A stretch of DNA of 64,000 bases, taken from positions 751,980-815,979 of the forward strand of contig NC_132901.1 in the NCBI RefSeq assembly GCF_030463535.1. Direction: 5' to 3'. Position 1 is the stretch's first letter; each line of letters starts with the position of its first letter. Positions 24,947-37,965 of the stretch are shown here, one piece after another. The notes beneath the pieces are model-generated. The model saw only the letters and a program-made list of their open reading frames with translations. It did not search any database and had not been told where the DNA came from. The position numbers were made by a program, and so were the translations under genes. Source of the DNA: Salminus brasiliensis. Its lineage: Eukaryota; Chordata; Actinopteri; Characiformes; Bryconidae.

Positions 24947-27900
24947 GTGTGTGTGTGTGTGTACAGGTAGGTATAGAGGTCTGAAGTCTGACTTCTCTCT
25001 TTCTTCTCAAATCCTTTTCAGTCTGTTTACCTGATGAGCTGAACCCGTTGCACCCGCCGTCGACCAACGCAGCCTCATCTCGGTATCCAAGCAACCAGCG
25101 AGGAGCTTCATATTCATAATTGCATCCTTTTTTTGTTTTGTTTTCCTTCAAACATCGTTACCATGACAACAGTGACGACCCAGAGATTCTGTCACTTTCT
25201 TAAATACGCTGCAGAGCCTGGAATAGAGAGAGCGAGAGTCATCTCATGCCCGTTGCATAGACCGTTGTAAGACTGCAGTACATCCATCGGCCACAAGGTG
25301 CCGCAATTCTTTTTATTTACAGGAAACATCTGACGAGACCACGAATTGGCATGTAGTCGATGAGTCGAGACGAGTTTGGTGTCTGAACTTATTTGAGATA
25401 TTTCCACCATGCTGACTGATCTGGTACGAGCTTTCACCGCATGTTAAGTTAGCGTTAGCCTCGCGTTAGGCCACTACGAAGGAAGCAAGCAAGCATTGGA
25501 CACCAGACAAGTCTTGGCTGATCGACCATCTGATGGCTTGATCTAGTCTGGAATCACCTCCACCTGGCAACAGAACTCCGACCGAAGCCTTCCAACCGCA
25601 GCAATGCAACAAAGCCCAGGCGGTGTTCAACAACATCAACAATTCGACATTTTCATAGTTACGTTATTGCGCTAACTGGTCCCGAATAAGCTTGTTCAGC
25701 TCACCTGAAGCTACCTTAAAATTTACAACCTGAGAGTTAACCTGCAGATACACTCGTCCATGGTGCTGTTGTTCCAATTTCTGAACAGGGCTTTAAAACT
25801 ATCTTCAGAAAATCATCGGTCATCTCTCGCAGTCGTCGACTCGGCTTCACTTTCCGCGAAGTTCCGTCATCGTCATTATGAAGTGAGCTGTATATATGAG
25901 GTCATTTGTAAGCGCAGCATTTATTGTATTTTATTAGTTTGGTCTGGAAACAGTAGTTAGATATAAAATCAGTTGTGTAAATACACAGCGTCGTATTTCA
26001 GGTAGGGAAGGAGATGGCACTGCATGCGTACTGGAATAACATTAGATTTGAACATTATGTGTTGAATTTTAGAACTATATTCTTTTTGTTAATGGTAACG
26101 ATGAGCATATCAGCGTGGATTTGAATATTGAAACCGATGGCAGGGATGTGGCTGATCCAGGCATATTTTTATTGGGTCGGGTTTCGGCTATCTGAAGCCT
26201 GATCCAGTTCCGATCCTTTGTTTTTACCACTGTGCTCTAGCAGAGCGCCCTCTGGTGTGCTCTAGGCGCCGATTACGGACATTATTCCCAGTCCGTGGCG
26301 GTGAGGAGCGTTCTCAGAGCGTAACAGTGGTCCTAGAGCTGAGAAGATGTTTGCATATAAGAACATTCTTACGGAATTCTTCGTTTTTCGCCTAAAATCC
26401 TTCGTAATTTTTTTTTCCAAAGAATGTTTTTGAAAATCCGGCTGATGTTTGTATAAATAATATTTGAATAAGTCATTAAGAAATTCTCAAATATTCTCTT
26501 AAGAAATTTGTAGTTATCTTCTTAAGAAGTTGTTTTCTTATTTAGGCCGTTGTAACAGACTTTAATGCTGTATTTCACAACCGATTATAAACCTTGCCAA
26601 ATAACATTGTAATATTCCAATATTCCGGTAAATCCGTGCAGTAAACTGAGAAAAAGCAGAATCAAACTAAGCGTTCTAACGTTATTTGTAAACAAGAGCT
26701 AGAAGTAAATGTTCTTTATTTAGAAACGATTTAAACTGGTCATTTTAGAGTCTGACCTTCTGACCTCTTACAGTCTAAGAAGAGTGTGAGGGTTTCGTAA
26801 AGTTAAGAAAATAAGTACATATTTTTTTAGAGAATATCATTTATTCCTAATTTTTTCAGTTAAAGTTAAGAAGATCAAAATCAGAGAATTCTTGTTACCG
26901 CTCAGCAGACTAAGACGCTGACGCTATGGCTGGCGAGGATCTGCGAGTTTGAATCCTGGGTCAAGCTGCTTTTCCCCTCATCACTCCCATTATGAGGAAA
27001 ATACCTGGATCAGAATATCCCTAGCTATTGGTTCTAATGTAAGGTCTGACTGCAGCGTTTTCCACTAGAGCTCTTGGGGTCACTTGGTCCAGAAGCTCCA
27101 ATGCAGTTCTGAATGTCGGACAGATTCTGCTTTGAATGTCAAATGTATTTTAAAGTGTTATTCGCTAAGATTTAAATGCAATGCTAATGCTAATTTATAT
27201 CCTTTTCCATTGGGAATACTTTGCACAAGTTAGCTCATTTTATTAGCGTAAACTGACTTTTTGGAACAGGGAGTTGGGAGAGGAATGCAGAGTTCTGCTT
27301 TAATGCACATAAGAAAAAGTTACAGAAAGCTGCTTTAAGGTATCTAAAGTAAAAGTCAGAATTGCACCAGGAAGCAGTCAGGGTGCAAAATGCATTGTTC
27401 TAGAGCAATGACTGTAGAGAACATGGACGCCGTGGCTCTGTCCCCTTCTGTTCTGTAGAAATAAAGCCAGAATTGTCCGCTATGTTGTCAAATCTGCAAC
27501 CAGACTCTGTGCAAAAGAGACCAGAGGCGGAGCCAGAGTCGCCAACTCATTTGGAAGCCCTGCCCCCTTCTTCCAGACCAAGCCTCAGTGTCTCAGACCG
27601 TCTTCATTGAGCTTCCAGTGCAGAAGCAGAGCGGTTTCCCCCCTGGGTTCCCAGTTTGTCCGTTCGGTAAGTGGACGCTCCTCCATGTAATGACCAGAGA
27701 GGACGCCATGCAGGTCCACCATGCAGAGGACCGGCCTCTTCCAGCCAGGGCTGCCAGCCAATTGCTTAATTGCTAAGTGTAGCCCCACATTGTTACGATA
27801 GAGCAGAGTAAGAGGTTGAAAATGGGCCGATATCAGCATTTGGGAACACTGGAGATGAAAGACAATTTAGAGGAGGAAGATGAGATGGAAAAATGGGTGT

Positions 27901-29222
27901 GGCTATTTGTCATTGAAACATATGGGGGTGGGAGGAGCTCCAAATCATACTGCAACCAGCCAGCAGAGGCGCTAGACCTGTGGTTGCTTCACTTCTGAGA
28001 GATACTGCGCTGTCCATGTTTTCTACAGTCATGGTTCTAGAGTGGGTTCTCCACAAATTCTGTTGCTTTCTAAAGGCCTACTCACACTAGCGTTTATCAA
28101 AAATCCAATAACAAGTTTGTGAGCGAAATTACATCCACTTCAGATTGTGGTTCGCAATTTGGCTTGTTTGCTACCAACCAGCTCGGACAGTTTCTTCATT
28201 CTTACTACAGAATTGCTAACTTTAGCTAACATGCTAATTCACTGCAAAATTTCAGACTCGACAAAAGTGCTAGTTTTGTAATTAGACGTAAAAACTGTAA
28301 GCAGAAATGGGCGCAATTCTGTGAGAACTGAATTACACAACCGAATTCAGAGCGTGAGCTAATAGCACGACTGCTTTAGCTAAGTTGACTTCTGAAGGGC
28401 GGGGCTTTGTTAAGCAGCGCTTAATTTGACACAGCAATCAGAGGTGGTGTGGAGCTGAATTAGACGATTAGATGTTAGATGTTTACTTTTTTTTTTTTTA
28501 ACTCTTTATGGTTGGCGAGTTAACATGTTAAGTGACTGCAAACTGCCCCTAAATGAAGCATTTTTTAATTTGTTATCCTGCTTTTCCGATCTCACTTTTT
28601 TGATCAAGCGTAATTTTGTGGATGTCTAGTGTGACTGCAGCCCAACTGTGGACACGTTCAAATAATTGTCCTGATTTGTGAAAGCTTAGTTTAGTGATCT
28701 GTACTTTGTGTGAAGACCTCCTGTCAAAATGATGGTCTCTCAACCTGAAGAATTATAAACTTAAATGTTGGTGAAATTGTTACTTTAATTTTTTTTTAAG
28801 TACGTTTGCAGAAATTACATTTTGTTTGACCACTTTGTTGATTCTAACTTTAGTTACACTAAAATGTAGGTGTTTCCTTCTCCTGGAACATTACTAGTTT
28901 GTAGATACGAGGTTTTGTTTTGACGGTGAAAAGGTAACTTTAGCACAGTCAAGCCAAGCTGGTCAGTTGAAGTGTTTTGTAACTTTGCACTTTTTTTATT
29001 TTCACTTTTATTTTTACTCAGCTCAGCTCTTCATGTCCAAGTAACTGCACTCTGTCCCCTCTTGGTTTTTCAACACGATTGTCTAGCTAGTTATAAACTC
29101 CACACACATGTAGCTCATAGTGAAAGCTAATTCTCAAGCTCATTAGTCAGAATGTGTCGTTGCAGATTTTGAATATTTGTTTTGCATTTTGTGACTGAAA
29201 CCATATTTGTGCTGTCAGGTTA

Positions 29223-29542
29223 CAGCAGCTGTCAAATGTTTGGACTCTGGATCTGACTGAATGTATGTTTTTTCTCGTACAGAAATTATTAACCGAAAAC
29301 GTAATATTGAAATGCTTGACGTTTGTTTCTGGGAAGAATCTAAAATAGGATCTAACTATATCTATACTATACGTATTTGGTAGCTTTGATGTGTATATTA
29401 TCAGATAGATAGATAGGCTATGTGCATTTTATATAATTAGTTATCTAGAACAGTAAGAAATTTGGGGTCACTGTGGAAAATGGTAAAAAGACAGAAAAAA
29501 CTCTTAGTTGAGTAGGTGAGTCCAAACTTTTGACCAGTGCTG
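29223..29542. mobile_element. Short Tc1-like element with 25-bp inverted repeats
   Basis: The left end at 29223-29247 (cagcagctgtcaaatgtttg...) and right end at 29518-29542 (...caaacttttgaccagtgctg) are imperfect inverted repeats, each flanked by TA (29221-29222 and 29543-29544). This TA duplication is the Tc1/mariner signature. 320 bp, no transposase. It lies in the tspan5 3' UTR. Confidence 0.75.
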
Positions 29543-29828
29543 TAAACAACACTGCTTCACTCACAGTTCACCTTTAAGATTCTTTTCACCATACAGCCAA
29601 TGAGAATAAAGGAATCTGACTGGCATATAAAAACCACGGGTCGACCCAATCAGATTCATTATTTTAGCACTTGTTAAGCTTCTGAACAGGGTTCTGAACA
29701 GTATTAACGACTGTAGTGTGTTGATGTTGTTGCCGTGGTTTGTTTGATTATCACAGTCTTTTTACAGTATTGTATTTGACAAACATAAACTATTGGCCAT
29801 CTTTCCCGGAGATGGAGGTGTTGTAAAC

Positions 29829-29834
29829 AATAAA
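29829..29834 (+). terminator. tspan5: tspan5 poly(A) signal
   Basis: AATAAA followed about 20 bp later by a strong GT-rich element (gtaagtgtgtttgtgttctg), the classic cleavage-site arrangement. Confidence 0.7.
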
Positions 29835-30009
29835 GTTTGATATGTTTTTGTAAGTGTGTTTGTGTTCTGTTTCCAGTGCCCTGGTTACCAAAATCATGTG
29901 ACCATTGTGTCAGGAGGGACATTACGAGTTGGCACCGTATCCTAAAGTACTTTTCCTACATTTCATGCTACATATTATTTCTGCTTATTATTATTATTGG
30001 CTAACTGTA

Positions 30010-30930
30010 AAACATTCCATAGTCAGGTGTAATTCACTTTAATATTCACATAAAATTCACTTTTATATTTAAGTGTAATTCACGATTATATTCAAACACA
30101 AGATGCATTTTTATAAGTAGTGGAAATTCACTTTTATAAATAGTTGAAATTCACTTTTTTTTACGGAACTAAAATTCACTTTTATTCTGAACTGAAATTC
30201 ACTTTTATAAATAGTTGAAATTCACTTTTTTTTACGGAACTAAAATTCACTTTTATTCTGAACTGAAATTCACTTTTATAAGTAGTTGAAATTCACTTTT
30301 TTTACGGAACTAAAATTCACTTTTATGCTGAACTGAAATTCACTTTTATAAATAGTTGAAATTCACTTTTTTTTTACAGAACTAAAATTCATTTTTATAC
30401 TGAACTGAAATTCACTTTTATAAATAGTTGAAATTCACTTTTTTTTACGGAACTAAAATTCACTTTTATGCTGAACTGAAATTCACTTTTATAAATAGTT
30501 GAAATTCACTTTTTTTTACAGAACTAAAATTCATTTTTATACTGAACTGAAATTCACTTTTATAAATAATTGAAATTCACTTTTTTTTACAGAACTAAAA
30601 TTCATTTTTATACTGAACTGAAATTCACTTTTATAAATAGTTGAAATTCACTTTTTTTTACAGAACTAAAATTCATTTTTATACTGAACTGAAATTCACT
30701 TTTATAAATAGTTGAAATTCACTTTTTTTTACGGAACTAAAATTCACTTTTATGCTGAACTGAAATTCACTTTTATAAATAGTTGAAATTCACTTTTTTT
30801 TACAGAACTAAAATTCATTTTTATACTGAACTGAAATTCACTTTTATAAATAGTTGAAATTCACTTTTTTACGGAACAGAAATTCATTAAAATTCACCTT
30901 TTGATTCAGGACTAAATTCACATTTATTTG
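30010..30930 (+). repeat. 71-bp satellite of three TTCACTTTT subunits
   Basis: About 12 units. Each has three 23-25 bp subunits that start TTCACTTTT and end GTTGAAA, AACTAAAA or AACTGAAA. The first 120 bp and last 60 bp are degenerate. The array starts about 170 bp past the tspan5 poly(A) signal. Confidence 0.92.
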
Positions 30931-31285
30931 ACCAAGGGTTTGAAAGTCACACCTGTGTTTGAGTGTGTGTGTTAGAATGGACATGGGCAGCAACAGACCC
31001 ACAACCCTCTGAAACACAGCTCAGCATCTGCCATCTGTGTCTGTGAGTAAACCAGGGGAGATTCTGCTAAGATTTAAAAAGTTGAAGGGAAATAATAACT
31101 AGATTTCTTCTAAGGTCACTTTTCCAGTGACCAGCTGAATGGGCATAAGTGTTACCTCACATAACTGGCCAGGCTGGTATTTTAAGGATTTAGGTTGAAG
31201 CTGGTTTTGTTGTGTAATTCTGATACAGGCCATTAGATGGCGCTCCTCTACAAGACTGAGAGTGAGGGCAGGGATGAATGCAGGT

Positions 31286-31470
31286 CTGGTTACAGTGTAA
31301 AGTATTGGGACTACTGATGGCAGGGTTGTGGGTTCAATACCAGGGTTTGCCAAGATGCCACTCCTGGGCCCTTGAGCAAGGCCCTTAACCCTCCCTGCTC
31401 TCGGGACGTCCACTGTGTAATGGGTCAAAGGGGGAGGCCGAATTCCATCTGTGTCCAACACTAATGGTGA
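31286..31470 (+). repeat. tRNA-derived SINE fragment
   Basis: Contains ggttgtgggttcaatacc, resembling a tRNA B box, then cttgagcaaggcccttaacc, a block widespread in fish tRNA-derived SINEs (recognised from memory of the family). Confidence 0.6.
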
Positions 31471-31489
31471 AAATTGGCGTCTGCTTTTG

Positions 31490-31825
31490 TTGGACTATCT
31501 GCACTGCTGTGAGGATTTGATTGCATTCAGCGGTGGATGATGATCACCACTCCACACCTCATTTTATCCAAAAGTACTGGATGGAGCTCCTCCACCATCA
31601 TTCCAGAGTCATCATCACAGTTCTTCCACTGCTCCACAGCTCCTCAATGCTGGGGGGCTTTATAGCCCTCTAGCCCACGCCTGGCATTAGGCAGCATGGG
31701 GGCAGTACTTCTTCTCTACAGGGACTAGACAAGCTGTGTGTGTGCATTTGCACATCAATTTAAAGTAGCTGAATGCATTCATTAGAAGTGGTGTCCACAA
31801 ACATTTGGACATATGGCGTGTGGAC
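31490..31825 (-). mobile_element. Family A element, copy 4
   Basis: Minus orientation. It runs from ctgtgaggatttgattgcat through ctccacagctcctcaatgct to the terminal ggtgtccacaaacatttgga. Confidence 0.75.
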
Positions 31826-31954
31826 ATCTGTATGGAAATAAAACTAGGTTTCAGGGTTGTGTCCACCTTCGGGCGCTGATGGGAATGAAACCTTGGGAAG
31901 TAAATCACCTTAAGTGCACTTGATTACACAACCCCCTCCCGCCTGGGGAAGCAG

Positions 31955-32025
31955 CATGGGTAATCTAGGCGGATTAGGAGCCGCTGTGTATCCTTAATCC
32001 CACCACGATTAAAATAGGATTAAAT
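31955..32025. promoter_or_regulatory. Cluster of OTX/CRX-type GGATTA sites
   Basis: GGATTA at 31971-31976, TAATCC at 31995-32000 and GGATTA at 32017-32022, with half-site TAATCT at 31961, all in unique sequence between a transposon copy and the minisatellite. NCKX2 is a cone photoreceptor gene in vertebrates and CRX/OTX factors bind this core, so it is a candidate distal element for slc24a2. Confidence 0.3.
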
Positions 32026-32298
32026 CTCATCTCCTGGCCACAGCATGACATCCACTCCTCACCGCTAGAACACTTCGCCTCCTCTCAGCCCTCCCACCTG
32101 CCCGCCTGTCTGCCGGCGCAGGAATGGTCGCTGTCTCAGCATTCTCTCACCACCTTGTCCCCATCCCACCCACCGAGTCTCACTTCGGTCAGCAGTACTC
32201 GCTCTCTAGTGTGATCACTCTCCGCAACATCAGGAGGATCAATCATTCTCTAAGATGCAGATCACTCCGTAACAACCACCCTGTAACCATCACTTCGT

Positions 32299-34387
32299 AT
32301 TAGAGCTTCATACTGGATATTAATGTTACAAGAGATTCATACTGGATATGAATGCTATTAGAGCTTCATACTGGATATTAATGCTATTAGAGCTTCATAC
32401 TGGATATTAATGCTATTAGAGCTTCATACTGGATATTATTGTTATTAGAGCTTCATACTGGATATTAATGTTATTAGAGCTTCATACTGGATATTAATGA
32501 TATTAGAGCTTCATACTGGATATTAATGTTATTAGAGTTTCATACTGGATATTAATGTTATTAGAGCTTCATACTGGATATTAATGATAGAACTTCATAC
32601 TGGATATTAATGTTATTAGAGCTTCATACTGGATATTAATGTTATTAGAGCTTCATACTGGATATTAATGTTACAAGAGATTCATACTGGATATGAATGC
32701 TATTAGAGCTTCATACTGGATATTAATGCTATTAGAGCTTCATACTGGATATTAATGCTATTAGAGCTTCATACTGGATATTATTGTTATTAGAGCTTCA
32801 TACTGGATATTAATGTTATTAGAGCTTCATACTGGATATTAATGATATTAGAGCTTCATACTGGATATTAATGTTATTAGAGTTTCATACTGGATATTAA
32901 TGTTATTAGAGCTTCATACTGGATATTAATGATAGAACTTCATACTGGATATTAATGTTATTAGAGCTTCATACTGGATATTAATGTTATTAGAGCTTCA
33001 TACTGGATATTAATGTTAGAACTTCATACTGGATATTAATGATATTAGAGCTTCATACTGGATATTAATGTTAGAACTTCATACTGGATATTAATGTTAT
33101 TAGAGCTTCATACTGGATATTAATGTTAGAACTTCATACTGGATATTAATGATATTAGAGCTTCATACTGGATATTAATGTTATTAGAACTTCATACTGG
33201 ATATTCATATTATTAGAGCTTCATACTGGATATTAATGTTATTAGAACTTCATACTGGATATTAATGTTATTAGAGCTTCATACTGGATATCAATGTTAC
33301 TAGAGCTTCATACTGGATATTAAAGTTATTAGAGCTTCATACTGGATATTAATGTTATTAGAGCTTCATACTGGATATTAATGTTAGAACTTCATACTGG
33401 ATATTAATGATATTAGAGCTTCATACTGGATATTAAAGTTATTAGAACTTCATACTGGATATTAATGTTATTAGAACTTCATACTGGATATTAATGCTAT
33501 TAGAGCTTCATACTGGATATTAATGTTATTAGAGCTTCATACTGGATATTAATGTTAGAACTTCATACTGGATATTAATGATATTAGAGCTTCATACTGG
33601 ATATTAAAGTTATTAGAGCTTCATACTGGATATTAATGTTATTAGAACTTCATACTGGATATTAATGCTATTAGAGCTTCATACTGGATATTAAAGTTAT
33701 TAGAGCTTCATACTGGATATTAATGTTATTAGAGCTTCATACTGGATATTAATGTTAGAACTTCATACTGGATATTAATGATATTAGAGCTTCATACTGG
33801 ATATTAAAGTTATTAGAACTTCATACTGGATATTAATGTTATTAGAACTTCATACTGGATATTAATGCTATTAGAGCTTCATACTGGATATTAATGTTAT
33901 TAGAACTTCATATTGGATATTAATGCTATTAGAACTTCATACTGGATATTAATGTTATTAGAGCTTCATACTGGATATTACTGTTATTAGAGCTTCATAC
34001 TGGATATTAAAGTTATTAGAACTTCATACTGGATATTAATGTTATTAGAGCTTCATACTGGATATTAAAGTTATTAGAACTTCATACTGGATATTAATGT
34101 TATTAGAGCTTCATACTGGATATTAATGCTATTAGAACTTCATACTGGATATTAAAGTTATTAGAGCTTCATACTGGATATTAATGTTATTAGAGCTTCA
34201 TACTGGATATTAATGTTATTAGAGCTTCATACTGGGTATTAATGTTATTAGAGTTTCATACTGGATATTAATGTTATTAGAGCTTCATACTGGATATTAA
34301 TGCTATTAGAACTTCATACTGGATATTAAAGTTATTAGAGCTTCACACTGGATATTAGTGTTATTAGAACTTCATACTGGATATGTT
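32299..34387 (+). repeat. 29-bp minisatellite, array 1
   Basis: About 72 units of 29 bp containing AGCTTCATACTGGATATTAA, with a 26-bp variant lacking one ATT (GTTAGAACTTC). Single-base variants recur. A 345-bp block is repeated: the rare agagattcat variant occurs at 32331 and 32676, and ggatattatt at 32431 and 32776. Confidence 0.97.
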
Positions 34388-34532
34388 TCTATATTATTAT
34401 ATGTCTGAGTTGGTAAATCTGATAAATTTGTCCAGAATGGAGAAAACTCCCAATTCTTGCTCCTAGAAGAAAGTAGAAGATGACTGGTGGTGGAATTAAC
34501 CAGTAGCTAAGCTTAAATGTCCTCGGTTGTGT

Positions 34533-34582
34533 ATGTGTGTGTGTGTGTGTGTGAGTGTGTGTATGTGTGTGTGTATGCGTGC
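34533..34582 (+). repeat. (GT)n microsatellite
   Basis: An interrupted GT run with GA, TA and CG interruptions, between array 1 and the ATCC array. Confidence 0.85.
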
Positions 34583-34916
34583 AGTTGGTTTCAGCCGCAG
34601 CGGCGCGGACAGGCTCTATTTCAAGCCCCGGTAGGAGCTTTGGCACTTAGAGGCCTAATCTGCTGCTCCTCACAGAGATGCAGTAATCTATAGCCGTATA
34701 GTGAAGGATTAACCACAGCACCCAGCACAGACCACACAGACCCCTCACTGAGCATCCCACCAACACTGATTCACCCAGTTATCCAGCAACTGACAGACCA
34801 CAGACCGAACCACACAAACCAAATGATAGGAGTAAAAACAATCATCAAATCTCATCCCTCACATATCAAAACTAGCTTTGCTTTTTAGAACAAGTTTGAC
34901 ATGTTCATGCCTGAAA

Positions 34917-36745
34917 CCATCCATCCATCCATCCATCCTACCATCCATCTTACCAACCATTCATCCAACCATCTATCCATCCATCTTACCAACCATTCAT
35001 CCAACCATCCATCTTACCAACCATTCATCCAACCATCTATCCATCCATCTTACCAACCATTCATCCAACCATCCATCTTACCAACCATTCATCCAACCAT
35101 CTATCCATCCATCTTACCAACCATTCATCCAACCATCTATCCATCCATCTTACCAACCATTCATCCAACCATCCATCTTACCAACCATTCATCCAACCAT
35201 CCATCTTACCAACCATTCATCCAACCATCTATCCATCCATCTTACCAACCATTCATCCAACCATCCATCCTACCATCCATTCATCCAACCTACCATCTAT
35301 CCAACCTTCCATCCATCCTACCATCTATCCATCCTACCATCCATCCTACTATCCATTCATCCAACCATCTATCCATCCATCTATCCATCCATCTATCCAT
35401 CCTACCATCCATCCTACCATCTATCCATCCATCCATCCATCCTACTATCTATCCATCCATCTATCCATCCATCCATCCTACCATCCATCCTACCATCTAT
35501 CCATCCATCTATCCATCCATCCATCCTACCATCTATCCATCCATCCATCCATCCTACCATCTATCCATCCATCCATCCATCCTACCATCTATCCATCCAT
35601 CTATCCATCCATCCATCCTACCATCCATCCTACCATCTATCCATCCATCTATCCATCCATCCATCCTACCATCCATCCTACCATCTATCCATCCATCTAT
35701 CCATCCATCCATCCTACCATCTATCCATCCATCCATCCATCCTACCATCTATCCATCCATCCATCCATCCTACCATCTATCCATCCATCTATCCATCCAT
35801 CCATCCTACCATCCATCCTACCATCCATCCTACCATCTATCCTACCATCTATCCATCCATCCATCCATCCTACCATCTATCCATCTATCCATCCATCCTA
35901 CCATCTATCCATCCTACCATCTATCCATCCTACCATCTATCCATCCATCCATCCATCCTACCATCTATCCATCCTACCATCTATCCATCCATCCATCCAT
36001 CTATCCATCCTACCATCTATCCATCCATCCTACCATCCATCCTACCATCTATCCATCCATCCATCCATCCTACCATCTATCCATCCATCTATCCATCCTA
36101 CCATCTATCCATCCATCCTACCATCCATCCTACCATCTATCCATCCATCCTACCATCCATCCTACCATCTATCCATCCATCCTACCATCTTACCACCCAT
36201 TCATCCATCCATCTTACCATCCATTTATCCAACCATCTATCCATCCATCCAGCCATCTTACCATCCATTCATCCTACCATCTATCCATCCATCCAGGCAT
36301 CTGCCCATCCATTCATCCAACATTCTATTTATCCATCCATCCTACCATCTATCCATCCATTCTAAAATATATCCATCCATCCTGCTATCCCACCTTATAT
36401 CCATCCAGCCAACCCTCTATCCTTTTATACAACCATCTACCCATCTCTCCTACCATCCATCCATCCTTCCTACCATCTATCCATCCATTTTTTCATCCTA
36501 CCATCTATCCATCCATCCAAACATCTGTCCATTCACCCTACCGTGTGTTCATCCATTCTACCATCTGTCCATTCAACCATCTATCAAATCGTCCATCAAA
36601 CGATCCATCATCCAGACAACCATCTATTCATCCTTCCTAACATTTATCCTTCGTACCATCTCTTCCTTCAACTATCCATGCATCCGTCTAATCAACCATC
36701 TACGTCCTTTACATCAACCCATCCATCCATCATCGAATCATTAAG
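34917..36745 (+). repeat. ATCC tetranucleotide satellite
   Basis: About 1.5 kb of CCATCCAT interspersed with CCTA and CTAT variants, then about 350 bp of decaying repeats. In the first 400 bp a longer unit (accaaccattcatccaacca) repeats. The open frames of up to 579 codons on this strand ([10 protein letters not shown] strings) result from the 4-bp repeat lacking stops. Confidence 0.97.
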
Positions 36746-37079
36746 CATCATATTTATGTAATCTTCCAGCATGTCTGATCTCCAACCCAAATCCTAAATG
36801 CCTGATGCAGCTTATCAAGAGATTCCTCAGATCGACCAGGTGTGGGGAAAAAGGGTCGAAGCTGCACGAAGGAGCAAAGACAGTGACATGGGCATCTAAA
36901 GGAGAGTCAGAGATGAGCCTCAGGTTGAAACAGCAATAAAATTAGCGGTGGGAATCTGAACTGGCTGATTTCAGCAGATTCAGCGTTTTTTTCTTTTTTC
37001 TGCTGTAACGAAAAAAGGAGACATAAAGGATCTCTCTAAAGTCTCTGGGCCTCTTTTATAACTCAGCCCTGTTACGACC

Positions 37080-37125
37080 TCACCTTGCCTGGTGAAGGAC
37101 AGGAAGGTGCAGGTTGGTTAAGGAC

Positions 37126-37158
<33 letters not shown>

Positions 37159-37303
37159 GGAGAGAGATTTAGCTCTAATTCTGATTCGTGGCGGCTCTGC
37201 TCTGACAGTGTCATTCCTGATCCATGCTGGTGAAGCTGTGCTGGATTTCCTCCGTCAGGAGCTGGACTGTCTCGCGCTCTCCACCACCCACCACAGATCC
37301 TGA
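37080..37303 (+). other. slc24a2: Possible non-coding first exon of slc24a2
   Basis: A relatively GC-rich unique stretch with a GA run (37126-37165) that ends CCTGAG before GTAAAAG, a usable donor. The first clear acceptor before the slc24a2 start is at 40963-40964 (tttttcag), so an upstream leader exon must exist. This is the best candidate but unproven. Confidence 0.25.
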
Positions 37304-37819
37304 GGTAAAAGAAAAAGAGACAGATTTCTTTGATCATCTAGTTTTCTTTTTGTTGTTGTTGTTGTTGTTGGGTGAGAAACATAAAGATAAGGCTTTGTGT
37401 TTAGGAAACACCGTAGCATTGACCCTCACAGGTCACCCGCGGAGTAAATGCCTCTTCTGTTTACATACTATTTACTTTTTTAACAGAGAAAAAAACAGAC
37501 TGGAATCTATCAACAAGAGCATTAACTACAAATAAACGTAAACAAAATATGTAATTATATATTTAATTATGCAGTTCTCCTTCTGTAAATAATTACATTA
37601 TGTAAATCCAATGTATACAAAGTCACTATACTGTGTTGCAAGCTGGGAAGAAGTACAGGTGGGCGATATGAGGATATTTGATCGAAACCAGGATGAATTT
37701 TGTTCGTCAGTGCTTAAAGAACACAGACATCACTGTAAATCACTGTATTTACTATGGGAAGGTATATGGGAAGACGTGGGTCGCCATGGTTTGAACCCTG
37801 TAGCTGCTTCTGTAGACTG

Positions 37820-37965
37820 TGTGAATAATTCTGGATGAACGGGCCAACAGTAATGCTCTAAACTATTCGGAATAAACACTTATTTTATACTGACTTCCGT
37901 TCAAAGTTCTCCTGTAAAGGTGCCATTTTGGAGATACGTGTTTTTCACTACTGGTGCATTTTGTC
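37820..37965 (+). repeat. Dispersed repeat G, copy 1
   Basis: Matches 50440-50585 by eye (ccattttggaga, cttattttatactgacttcc). Non-coding. Confidence 0.55.

Larger units (their letters stand above)
24870..29850 (+). other. tspan5: tspan5 3' UTR
   Basis: About 5 kb between the stop and AATAAA 29829, with no conserved ORF. Mostly unique AT-rich DNA. It contains a tRNA-SINE-like fragment near 26913-27030 (gagtttgaatcctgggt resembles a B box) and a Tc1-like element at 29223-29542. Extent is inferred; the other A-rich signals, for example near 27460, could be proximal sites. Confidence 0.55.

Noticed and set aside
32299-34387. CRISPR-like regular array of 29-bp units
   Set aside because: There are no unique spacers between the units, only head-to-tail repeats with variants, and the DNA is vertebrate.
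34878-36761. Open frames of 495 and 579 codons in the ATCC array, and a minus-strand GWMDGWIDG frame
   Set aside because: They are translations of a 4-bp repeat that lacks stop codons. No non-repeat protein segment, splice context or start is present.
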